Shown one piece after another: positions 1 to 5,386 of a DNA stretch of 5,386 nt. The stretch spans positions 1-5,386 of the forward strand of contig JAUUYW010000250.1 in the NCBI GenBank assembly GCA_030590265.1. Reading direction: 5' to 3'. The notes under the pieces are model-generated. The model was not told where the DNA came from and made no database searches. It saw nothing but the letters and a program-made list of their open reading frames with translations. This stretch comes from Candidatus Krumholzibacteriia bacterium. Lineage in GTDB: Bacteria; Krumholzibacteriota; Krumholzibacteriia; LZORAL124-64-63. Both the position numbers and the translations under genes were made by a program. Position 1 is the first letter of the stretch, and each line of letters starts with the position of its first letter.

Positions 1-465
1 CTCAAAGCCAATTTCTTCGCCTCGCGTACCGGCTGGCGCACCCTGATGGCCCGACCCGAGCTAGCCGTCATCGTCCGATCCTACATCGAGTACCTGGCCA
101 GCCAGTCCTCGGTGCGAGAGGAAGGTCAGGCGGACCCGGACGTGTGCGAGGTCCCCGAGCAGCTCTTCGGGGGATGGGTCGCGCTGGCGAGGAACATGTT
201 GCACGAGCTCACGCCTGCCGAGCGGCAGGAGATCGTCTACTATTTCACCGTCGGCAGTACGAACATGGACTACCGCAGCATGGTCATGGACGGGGAGGTG
301 CAACTTCTCGTGGGCGGCTGGCAGGCTCTCAGCGGTCTCCTCGACTTCCTCCTGCTACCGGGACTGTGCGAGTGGGTCGAAACTACCGAGGAACTGGATG
401 TCCTGCTACCGCCGCCAAGTGGCTTTACCCGCGGTATGGCCGGACTGATGAAACTGGCACTCTGA
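1..465 (+). CDS. Phospholipase D-like protein, C-terminal fragment (5' end outside window)
   Basis: The frame is open from base 1 to the TGA at 463-465, giving 154 residues of a protein that begins upstream; the ATG at 46 is probably internal. The strongest signal is VGSTNMDYRSMVMDGE at about residues 83-98, which matches the GSxNxDxRS...E segment following the second HxK motif of the phospholipase D superfamily (cardiolipin synthases, phosphatidyltransferases, related hydrolases). These enzymes cleave or exchange phosphodiester bonds, usually of membrane phospholipids. The first visible residues are L-K, so the HxK pair could sit exactly on the left edge with its His outside the window. If so, about 80 mostly helical residues separate HxK from GSxN, whereas many members have about ten. 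The tail is rich in Leu and Trp and includes an LPPP stretch. Local GC (62-65% in two hand-counted 60-base lines) is the highest in the window. Family call is moderately sure; substrate is unknown. Confidence 0.6.
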   Translation, partial: LKANFFASRTGWRTLMARPELAVIVRSYIEYLASQSSVREEGQADPDVCEVPEQLFGGWVALARNMLHELTPAERQEIVYYFTVGSTNMDYRSMVMDGEVQLLVGGWQALSGLLDFLLLPGLCEWVETTEELDVLLPPPSGFTRGMAGLMKLAL

Positions 466-479
466 ATATCTCGACAGAT

Positions 480-521
480 AAAAATGCCCCCCGAAAAGCA
501 TTTCGCCATTTCGGGGGGCAT
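480..521 (-). terminator. Rho-independent terminator of the sigma-factor operon
   Basis: Bases 484-496 (ATGCCCCCCGAAA) and 509-521 (TTTCGGGGGGCAT) form a perfect 13-bp stem with a 12-base loop. Read on the minus strand, the stem is followed by TTTTATC (483 down to 477), a usable U-tract. It starts 24 bases past the minus-strand stop codon at 545. In the plus direction no T-run follows, so it is best assigned to the minus operon, although the hairpin could also slow transcription arriving from the phospholipase D-like gene that stops at 465. Confidence 0.9.
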
Positions 522-544
522 CGAAGTATCAACTCAGGATGGAT

Positions 545-1285
545 TTATTCCACAACCTCTTCCTCTTCGGTCAAAATGATTTCAATCCGTTGCTCATCAC
601 CCTCAGTGGTCACGTTGACTTCGGCCTCGCCTTCAAATCCCTGCTCGGCCAACTGCTGCAACACCTGGGCCCGAATTTCTTCATCGGTGGCACCGTCGGT
701 TTCAATTTGAAAGACTTCGCGTCCGAAACGTTCGGCCCAGCTCTCGGTGATGGTGCCCTGAAGGTCGTCCACCACGATTTCAGCATCGGCCAGTTCGGGG
801 AAATCGTTGCGGACCATGTTGACCAGGGCCTCGCTGTCCAGGTCGTCGCCAAACAACAAAATGCTCAGTGCGATCACGCCGTCATCCTCATTGAGGTTGA
901 CGTTGACGCCGTCAACACCTGCCGAGTTGGCCAGCAAATCAACCATTTCATGGATTTGGGCATCAAGATCGACTGACTTGTCAAAGGAACCGGCACCGGG
1001 CGGCAAACTGATGCTGACCTGCTTACCAACTTCCACCTCGGTTGTGGTTTCGGTGGAGCAGGCGCCCACTCCGATCAGGAGCATGGCCAGGCCGAGGACG
1101 GCAAAACGGGCAAGACGGTTATGAGGGTTCAACATGTTGATCAACCTTTTCTTCTGAGAGTGAGTTTTCCGGTAGCGAAGCAGGAGGTCTTCCTCCAGGG
1201 CCTGCGAACGATGAACGTTTTGGACGTCCGGGTTGTCTGTTTGGTGCAACCTTTCCAGATCTTTTTTCAGTCGGTCACTGCCCAT
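545..1285 (-). CDS. Putative anti-sigma-like membrane protein or lipoprotein, family not recognised
   Basis: The product is 246 residues. The start at 1285 is backed by AGGAG seven bases upstream. Residues 1-57 are charged and presumably cytoplasmic. One hydrophobic segment follows at about 59-75, ending in VGAC (Cys76), which resembles a lipobox. The remaining 170 residues are strongly acidic, end in EEEEVVE, and appear to contain three helix-plus-strands units at about 107-142, 149-180 and 199-238. The gene overlaps the sigma-factor gene by 19 bases, as expected for translational coupling, and is followed by a terminator. Position and single-span layout suggest an anti-sigma factor or sigma-linked envelope sensor. 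However, there is no HxxxCxxC zinc motif; Cys76 is the only cysteine. An alternative start at Met51 (1133-1135) would give a classical lipoprotein precursor. The gene is clearly real; its function is inferred from context only. Confidence 0.8.
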   Translation of the reverse strand: MGSDRLKKDLERLHQTDNPDVQNVHRSQALEEDLLLRYRKTHSQKKRLINMLNPHNRLARFAVLGLAMLLIGVGACSTETTTEVEVGKQVSISLPPGAGSFDKSVDLDAQIHEMVDLLANSAGVDGVNVNLNEDDGVIALSILLFGDDLDSEALVNMVRNDFPELADAEIVVDDLQGTITESWAERFGREVFQIETDGATDEEIRAQVLQQLAEQGFEGEAEVNVTTEGDEQRIEIILTEEEEVVE

Positions 1286-1923
1286 GAGCTTTCTCCTTTC
1301 CTGCTAACGCTTGGTTTTGATTCATCCCTCAACTCCGCTCGAAGTTGCTGCAAAGTTCGCGCGAAACGCTGCTTGGCTGCATCCTGGCCAATGCCAATCA
1401 CCAATGCCACTTCCCGGATTCGCAGGCCCTGGCCAAAGCGCAGGTCAAACATTTCCCGAATCTCCGGCGGTTGTTTCAGGAGCAACGCCTGCACTCGCTG
1501 CAGGTCTTCCTCCCGAATCAGGTTTTGCAGGGCACCAGGCCGCGAACCGGCCAAAATCTCGGCCATCTCGTCGCTGCTGACGGTGACTGGCCGAACCCGA
1601 CGGTGATGATCGATCACCGCATGGCGGGCCATGGTCACGATCCAGGTCAGGACGCTACCTTTGCCGCTGTCAAAGCTGTCGAGCCGCTGCAGAAATTTGT
1701 GAAAGACGTCGCAAATGATGTCTTCAGCATCATTCGCGTTCATCACCCGCCGGTTCACATAGGCTGCCACGGGATCATGGATCTCACGATACAGCCGCCG
1801 GAAGGCGTCTTCATTTCCCTTGCGGGCCAACATCAACAACAGCTGATGGTGCTTGTCGCGCAGTTTCTTCTTCAACTCCAAGGGCGGATCCGCTTCCCAT
1901 TGTGGTTTCGAGTTGCTGGACAC
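1267..1923 (-). CDS. ECF-type RNA polymerase sigma factor
   Basis: This 218-residue protein would direct RNA polymerase to a dedicated promoter set, typically in response to envelope or environmental signals. A sigma-70 region 2 spans about residues 38-109, including DAEDIICDVFHKFL (65-78) and the region 2.3/2.4-like TWIVTMARHAVIDHHRR (93-109). Region 4 spans about 146-198, with a helix-turn-helix around 168-196 (RIREVALVIGIGQDAAKQRF). There is no region 1.1 or region 3 domain, as in ECF factors. The annotated start is GTG at 1921-1923. No ATG lies upstream before the in-frame TGA at 1987-1989, and neither GTG nor Met31 (ATG at 1831-1833) has a convincing Shine-Dalgarno site, so the N-terminal 30 residues are uncertain; both domains are intact either way. 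It is first in a two-gene operon and diverges from the secreted propeller gene. Confidence 0.92.
   Translation of the reverse strand: MSSNSKPQWEADPPLELKKKLRDKHHQLLLMLARKGNEDAFRRLYREIHDPVAAYVNRRVMNANDAEDIICDVFHKFLQRLDSFDSGKGSVLTWIVTMARHAVIDHHRRVRPVTVSSDEMAEILAGSRPGALQNLIREEDLQRVQALLLKQPPEIREMFDLRFGQGLRIREVALVIGIGQDAAKQRFARTLQQLRAELRDESKPSVSRKGESSWAVTD
1293..1297 (-). promoter_or_regulatory. Shine-Dalgarno site of the sigma-partner gene, inside the sigma gene
   Basis: On the minus strand the bases read AGGAG, followed by seven bases and then ATG at 1285-1283. It lies within the last codons of the sigma-factor gene and supports the 1285 start over the internal Met51. Confidence 0.8.
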
Positions 1924-2028
1924 ACGAGTATACGGTCTGATTGAAAAGTGGTGACATGGTTTTTTGATAATGCCCCAGATCTGGCATCAAAACCAATTGG
2001 AAACCTCTTTGGGCCTCATTGGCACCGG

Positions 2029-2057
2029 TGGAAATCCTAACCGATTTGTGGTACAAT
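2029..2057 (+). promoter_or_regulatory. Candidate extended -10 promoter for the secreted propeller gene
   Basis: A -35-like TGGAAA (2029-2034, 4 of 6 to TTGACA) is followed by exactly 17 bases and then TACAAT (2052-2057, 5 of 6 to TATAAT). TG at 2049-2050, one base before the -10, makes it an extended -10 element. Transcription would begin near 2064, about 100 bases ahead of the start codon at 2168. This is by sequence match only, and the -35 is weak. Confidence 0.55.
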
Positions 2058-2070
2058 TGCACAATTGTAC
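2051..2070. promoter_or_regulatory. 20-base palindrome over the divergent promoter, probable operator
   Basis: GTACAATTG and CAATTGTAC are perfect inverted 9-base arms separated by CA. The left arm contains the -10 hexamer of the plus-strand promoter, and the right arm places an identical TACAAT on the minus strand (2069 down to 2064). A dimeric regulator bound here would cover the -10 and the start site. No matching regulator gene is visible in the window. CAATTG also occurs at 1994-1999, within the 8-base palindrome CCAATTGG. Confidence 0.5.
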
Positions 2071-2154
2071 GATGGCACCACCGCACAGCCACCAGTAAGG
2101 ATCTTGACGTCGAGAGCGTCATCCCGGCCAAGCGCATAACATGTTTTATTCTCC

Positions 2155-2160
2155 AGGAAG
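2155..2160 (+). promoter_or_regulatory. Shine-Dalgarno site choosing the start at 2168
   Basis: AGGAAG ends seven bases before the ATG at 2168-2170. The in-frame ATG at 2141 has no purine-rich site ahead of it and would add nine residues in front of an already complete signal peptide. Confidence 0.75.
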
Positions 2161-2167
2161 ATCGCCA

Positions 2168-3940
2168 ATGTCACGCATCGTGCTTCGCATCATTTTCATC
2201 CTCGCCGCGCTGAGCTTGAATTCAGCAGCGAACCCTGTCGCTGCCCAACCTCTGGATCAATGGCCCTCAACCATGGTCTGGTCAACCTTGCTCGGTGGCG
2301 AACATAGTGAAAAAGGTCTGAGCATCGTCATCGATTCCGACGGCAATCTGCTCATAACCGGCCGCACCATGTCTCCCGATTTTCCCACGACACCTGGATG
2401 CTACGATGCCACCCATGGCGGCATGAACGACGTGTTTGTCGCCAAGCTTGATCCCTCGGGCACGACTCTGATCTGGAGCACTCTGCTGGGTGGCTCCGGC
2501 GACGATGTCATTCCCACCATCACCGTGGACTCCATGGGCAATCCCGTCCTGGCCGGCACCACCACCTCGTCCGATTTTCCGACCACTGCGGGGGCTTTCG
2601 ATTCCACGAGCAACGGTCTGCGCGACGGCTGGATCGTCAAGTTGGACGCCTCCGGTGGTGAGCTGATCTGGTGCACTTACTGGGGCGGCAGCGGCAACGA
2701 GGTCATCAATCGAGTGCTCATGGACCAGGACGATTGTCCGGTAGTGGCAGGCTACACAACTTCGGCCGATCTACCCATGACCCTCACCTCCCATGATCCG
2801 GTGCACAATGGCAATTGGGATGCCTTCGTGGGTCGATTCTCCCCCGATGGCAGTCAGCTTCTGGCTGCTACTTACTTGGGCGGCCCAGGCGATGACATAG
2901 GCAACGGCCTGGTCTTGGATCAGGCTGGGCACGCGGTGGTCGTCGGCGAAGCCGGAGCCACGGGATTTCCAACCACTGCGGGGGCCTTCCAAACCAGCTC
3001 GGCCGGCGGCATAGACATCTTCGTCAGCAAGCTGGACATGACCGACGCCACCCTCACCTGGAGCACACTGATTGGCGGCTCGGGCCATGACACAGGCGTC
3101 AACCTGGTGCTCGACACGGCTGGTCGGCCCGTGGTCACCGGCAGCACCACTTCAGCCAATTTCCCCACCACCGCCGGCGTCTTCGACGAGGTTTTCAATG
3201 GCAACAGCGACGCCTGTATCAGCGTGTTCGACCCCGAAGGAGGCACCCTGGAATGGAGCACCTTCTTTGGCGGCAGCGGCTCGGACAAGGGTTGGGCTCT
3301 CACCGTCGATCCTGACAACCAAGTAGTGGTTGTTGGCGTCACCAACTCGGCGGATTTGCCGTCCAGCACCGCAACCTTCGACCCCCCGTACAACGGCTCC
3401 AACGATGTGTTCATCACCCGCTTCAGCCATGGAGGAACCAGCCTGGGGTTCAGCACTTACCTGGGTGGCGAGAGCATGGACGAGGCCTATGCCACCGTAA
3501 TGAATCAGGCCGGCCACCTGCTGGTCATCGGCATGACACAGTCACCGACTTTCCCCACAACCTCCGGTGCTTACCAGGAAATGCCCCACGGTGATGCGGA
3601 CGCCTTCATCGCCCATTTCGATCTCGCGCTCATGAGTCCCAGCAGTATCGGCACCGTCTCGCCCCTTGCCGGTCTGTGCTCGATCCACCCCAATCCGTTC
3701 AACCCCACCACGGTTATCTCCTTCTCGCTGGCAGCTCAAAACCAAGTGCGCCTGGACGTGTATGATGTTGGTGGGCGATTGGTGCGCCGCCTGCTTGAAA
3801 CAACCCTGCCCAGTGGCGGGCATGAAATCAAATGGGATGGTCGTGGCGACACGGGAATGATGGTGCCGTCAGGACAATACTTTGCCAGGCTCACCATGGG
3901 TTCAAGTACACAGGTGCGGAAGATGGTGTTGGTCAGATGA
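2168..3940 (+). CDS. Secreted seven-repeat SBBP beta-propeller protein with C-terminal sorting-type domain
   Basis: From the ATG at 2168 the product is 590 residues. An N-terminal signal peptide (MSRIVLR, then a hydrophobic core) probably ends near VAA|Q at residue 27. Residues 38-491 hold seven consecutive units of 65 residues (the last 64) with the pattern W/F-S-T-x-x-G-G ... G-x-T-x-S-x-x-F-P-T-T-x-G-A-F ... D-x-F-V-x-K-L-D. This is the SBBP (beta-propeller repeat) family, and seven copies fit a closed seven-bladed propeller. Residues 507-590 form a FlgD-Ig/type IX-like module: HPNPFNPTT, then LDVYDVGGRLVRRL, WDGRGDTG, VPSGQYFARL, and a basic end at VRKMVLVR. In related bacteria such modules sit at the C-terminus of exported or surface-attached proteins. 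The ligand or substrate is unknown; no catalytic motif is apparent. The gene diverges from the sigma-factor operon, and no clear terminator follows it. Confidence 0.93.
   Translation: MSRIVLRIIFILAALSLNSAANPVAAQPLDQWPSTMVWSTLLGGEHSEKGLSIVIDSDGNLLITGRTMSPDFPTTPGCYDATHGGMNDVFVAKLDPSGTTLIWSTLLGGSGDDVIPTITVDSMGNPVLAGTTTSSDFPTTAGAFDSTSNGLRDGWIVKLDASGGELIWCTYWGGSGNEVINRVLMDQDDCPVVAGYTTSADLPMTLTSHDPVHNGNWDAFVGRFSPDGSQLLAATYLGGPGDDIGNGLVLDQAGHAVVVGEAGATGFPTTAGAFQTSSAGGIDIFVSKLDMTDATLTWSTLIGGSGHDTGVNLVLDTAGRPVVTGSTTSANFPTTAGVFDEVFNGNSDACISVFDPEGGTLEWSTFFGGSGSDKGWALTVDPDNQVVVVGVTNSADLPSSTATFDPPYNGSNDVFITRFSHGGTSLGFSTYLGGESMDEAYATVMNQAGHLLVIGMTQSPTFPTTSGAYQEMPHGDADAFIAHFDLALMSPSSIGTVSPLAGLCSIHPNPFNPTTVISFSLAAQNQVRLDVYDVGGRLVRRLLETTLPSGGHEIKWDGRGDTGMMVPSGQYFARLTMGSSTQVRKMVLVR
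2279..3640 (+). repeat. Seven tandem 195-base coding repeats (SBBP blades)
   Basis: Starting at the codon for Trp38, the reading frame repeats every 195 bases (65 codons) with no insertion or deletion through seven units; the last is one codon short as delimited. Unit starts are 2279, 2474, 2669, 2864, 3059, 3254 and 3449. Most units have diverged at DNA level, but short identities remain, for example ACCACTGCGGGGGC at 2582-2595 and 2972-2985, exactly 390 bases apart. Units 3 and 4 have lost part of the consensus: unit 3 has LPMTLTSHD for FPTTAGAFD, and unit 4 begins AAT for WST. Confidence 0.9.
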
Positions 3941-3964
3941 CAAATCACCAACTGGCTCAACTTG

Positions 3965-3993
3965 TTGAAATGCAGATGGGTTTGCAGTATAAT
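3965..3993 (+). promoter_or_regulatory. Near-consensus housekeeping-type promoter
   Basis: TTGAAA (3965-3970) and TATAAT (3988-3993) are separated by exactly 17 bases, matching 11 of 12 positions of the sigma-70 consensus. Transcription would start near 4000, leaving a 5' leader of about 35 bases before the ATG at 4036. It suggests the downstream gene is expressed independently of the propeller gene that ends at 3940. Confidence 0.85.
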
Positions 3994-4024
3994 CTACTAT
4001 CGCAGATTTCATAGATGGGATAAT

Positions 4025-4030
4025 GGGGAG
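4025..4030 (+). promoter_or_regulatory. Strong Shine-Dalgarno site fixing the start at 4036
   Basis: GGGGAG is followed by five bases (ATATC) and ATG. With the promoter just upstream and the signal peptide just downstream, it makes the start at 4036 secure. Confidence 0.85.
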
Positions 4031-4035
4031 ATATC

Positions 4036-5386
4036 ATGAAGTTGTTTTTGGCGTTTGTTTTTATGGCCGTTTTTGTGCCTGGTTTTTCCGGAAATTCTCC
4101 TGGCAATCCATCTTTCGCCGCCGACAATTTCGACACTGTCGAGCTGGACGACATTCCCGAATATCTTCCTTACCTGGCCGTCCCCGCACGTGATTATTGG
4201 GTATCTCACCTGTACTATGGCAACAGGGGAAACCCGGTCGCCTTCATCAATGCCGATGATGATCCCGGCCTTGAAATAATCCGCAGTTCAGCCAGATACG
4301 TGATGTGCAATGAATACTCCTCCACTGACAAAACCGTTCACTGGCAAATTAACCTCGACCCCGATTTTTATGTGAAACCAAGTGAGGGATCCGCTTTTGC
4401 AATTTCTGATTCCCTGGATCTGGGCCAGGATCGCCCCCTGATTGTTGTCAGCGGGTGCACCAAAGACGGGAGTCGAAACCGCTTTTGGGTTATTAACCCT
4501 CAGACCGGAACAGTTCTCAACAGCTTCGAACTTCCCGGTGGAAAAGACAACAACGGCGACGGTCGTTGGGATGGTGCCTACAGTGTTTTAGGCGCCATGG
4601 ATGTGCCCACCGATTCCGGCCTGAAAAAAGCCCTGATCCTCATTTGCAAAGTTGGCTTCGATCTTGATAAGCGAGGTGTCTTTGCCGTCGACCCCTGGAC
4701 CGGAAAAACCATCTGGAGCTTTATTTCCGGTGCCTGTTTTATGCCCATGGAAGGCAAAATTATTGACCTGGATGGTGACGGCACAAATGAAGTTCTGGTT
4801 GCCGCCAATGCTACGGCCAACATGGGTCAACGCCAAATCAATGGCTTTGGGGATGACAAACCACACCTTGTGGCCCTGAACAGCAACGGAACTCTGCTCT
4901 GGTCCAGGACCCTGGCCGAAGAACCAGCCTCCTGTCGCCTGAGAATTGGGGACCTGGATGGGGATGGAAAAAATGAAATCGTTACTTCGCTCAATTGTAC
5001 TTACTCTCCCAGGAGTTCGATCCACATCTGGAACGGCCAGGGTGAACTTCAGACATCACTAACTCTGGAACAGCATTTGGGTGATTGTGAGCTGATTCCC
5101 TCCAAAAACCCTCGTCTCCTGGACATCATTGTAGGGAGCAGGGGAAACTCTCTTTTCAGTGTTGGATTGAATGCCGGCAAGCTCTCTATTCGCAAGGAGG
5201 GAACCAATAATCTAGGGCTGTCTTTGCTTGGGACAATTACCCTTCCTGACAATACGGGACAAGGGATCATCACCTTGGATCGCGAAGGTCAGGGTCGAAT
5301 CCTGGACCGTGATTTCAACATCATCGCTGCCTTCAAGGAAGATATTCCGATTTTCTCCCGTAGTGTTTTCAATTCCCGAAAGTACC
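4036..5386 (+). CDS. Exported FG-GAP/PQQ-like beta-propeller protein, 3' end outside window
   Basis: The frame starting at the ATG at 4036 stays open to the right edge: 450 complete codons without a stop. The start is MKLFLAFVFMAVFV..., a signal peptide with possible cleavage near residues 27-29 (SFAA|D). The mature part alternates two propeller signatures. One is FG-GAP/VCBS-like calcium loops: DDDPGLE (74-80), DLDGDGTNE (244-252) and DLDGDGKNE (306-314). The other is PQQ-like strands such as VFAVDPWTGKTIWSF and LVALNSNGTLLWS. An additional DNNGDGRWD loop (171-179) has the DxNxDGxxD spacing of dockerin or thrombospondin type 3 calcium sites. The protein should be periplasmic, surface or extracellular and bind calcium. 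What follows the propeller is unseen; such propellers may stand alone with a sorting domain or act as sensor domains. GC falls to roughly 48-53% here. The ligand is unknown. Confidence 0.88.
   Translation, partial: MKLFLAFVFMAVFVPGFSGNSPGNPSFAADNFDTVELDDIPEYLPYLAVPARDYWVSHLYYGNRGNPVAFINADDDPGLEIIRSSARYVMCNEYSSTDKTVHWQINLDPDFYVKPSEGSAFAISDSLDLGQDRPLIVVSGCTKDGSRNRFWVINPQTGTVLNSFELPGGKDNNGDGRWDGAYSVLGAMDVPTDSGLKKALILICKVGFDLDKRGVFAVDPWTGKTIWSFISGACFMPMEGKIIDLDGDGTNEVLVAANATANMGQRQINGFGDDKPHLVALNSNGTLLWSRTLAEEPASCRLRIGDLDGDGKNEIVTSLNCTYSPRSSIHIWNGQGELQTSLTLEQHLGDCELIPSKNPRLLDIIVGSRGNSLFSVGLNAGKLSIRKEGTNNLGLSLLGTITLPDNTGQGIITLDREGQGRILDRDFNIIAAFKEDIPIFSRSVFNSRKY

Noticed and set aside
539..976. 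Long plus-strand open frame of 145 codons opposite the sigma-partner gene
   Set aside because: It is the antisense shadow of a gene that has a strong ribosome site, a coherent membrane-protein layout and its own terminator.
1345..1944. Plus-strand open frame of 199 codons opposite the sigma factor
   Set aside because: The opposite strand encodes a clear sigma-70 region 2 and region 4 protein; this frame shows no recognisable domain or ribosome site.
2104..2121. TTGACG (5 of 6 to a -35 box) and a small TGACG/CGTCA hairpin in the leader of the propeller gene
   Set aside because: No acceptable -10 lies 16-18 bases downstream, and a 5-bp stem with a 7-base loop is too weak to call a regulatory structure.
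2141..2167. Earlier ATG for the secreted propeller protein
   Set aside because: No Shine-Dalgarno site precedes it, while AGGAAG is well placed for the ATG at 2168, which begins a complete signal peptide.
2920..3456. Minus-strand open frame of 178 codons within the SBBP gene
   Set aside because: Its length comes from the repeated GC-rich coding pattern of the real gene on the other strand.
2279..3640. 195-base periodic repeats considered as a CRISPR-like or mobile repeat array
   Set aside because: The repeats are in-frame protein-coding blades with diverged DNA and no spacers, so they are a protein repeat and not a DNA element.
3941..3990. Possible terminator after the SBBP propeller gene
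   Set aside because: Only very short complementary stretches (for example CAAC...GTTG) are present, with no stable stem and T-run.

Overview
The window looks like ordinary chromosomal DNA of a Gram-negative bacterium. It encodes exported beta-propeller proteins, one with a C-terminal FlgD-Ig/type IX-like sorting module carrying the NPFNPTT signature. That combination, with about 50-65% GC and E. coli-like -35/-10 promoters rather than the TTTG/TAnnTTTG promoters of Bacteroidota, fits lineages around the FCB superphylum (Krumholzibacteriota, Eisenbacteria, Latescibacterota and similar). This placement is an inference; there is no rRNA or marker gene. No tRNA, CRISPR array, insertion sequence or phage gene was seen.

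Layout. (1) 1-465, plus: the 3' end of a phospholipase D-like gene, cut by the left edge. (2) 466-544: a convergent gap with a strong hairpin that terminates the minus-strand operon. (3) 1923-545, minus: a two-gene operon of an ECF-type sigma factor and, overlapping it by 19 bases, a single-span membrane or lipid-anchored protein of unrecognised family in the position of an anti-sigma factor. (4) 1924-2167: a divergent regulatory region with an extended -10 promoter for the plus strand overlapped by a 20-base near-perfect palindrome. (5) 2168-3940, plus: a secreted protein with seven 65-residue SBBP propeller repeats and a C-terminal sorting-type domain. (6) 3941-4035: a gap with a near-consensus promoter (TTGAAA-N17-TATAAT) and a strong Shine-Dalgarno site. 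(7) 4036-5386, plus: the first 450 codons of an exported FG-GAP/PQQ-like propeller protein that runs off the right edge.

How the parts may work together (inference): the sigma factor and its membrane partner resemble an envelope-signalling module, and the divergently transcribed secreted propeller is the obvious candidate target, but the plus-strand promoter visible there looks like a housekeeping one. Nothing proves a previously undescribed system. The points most worth a second look are the unrecognised sigma-partner protein, with its possible second start and lipobox, and the palindrome over the divergent promoter.
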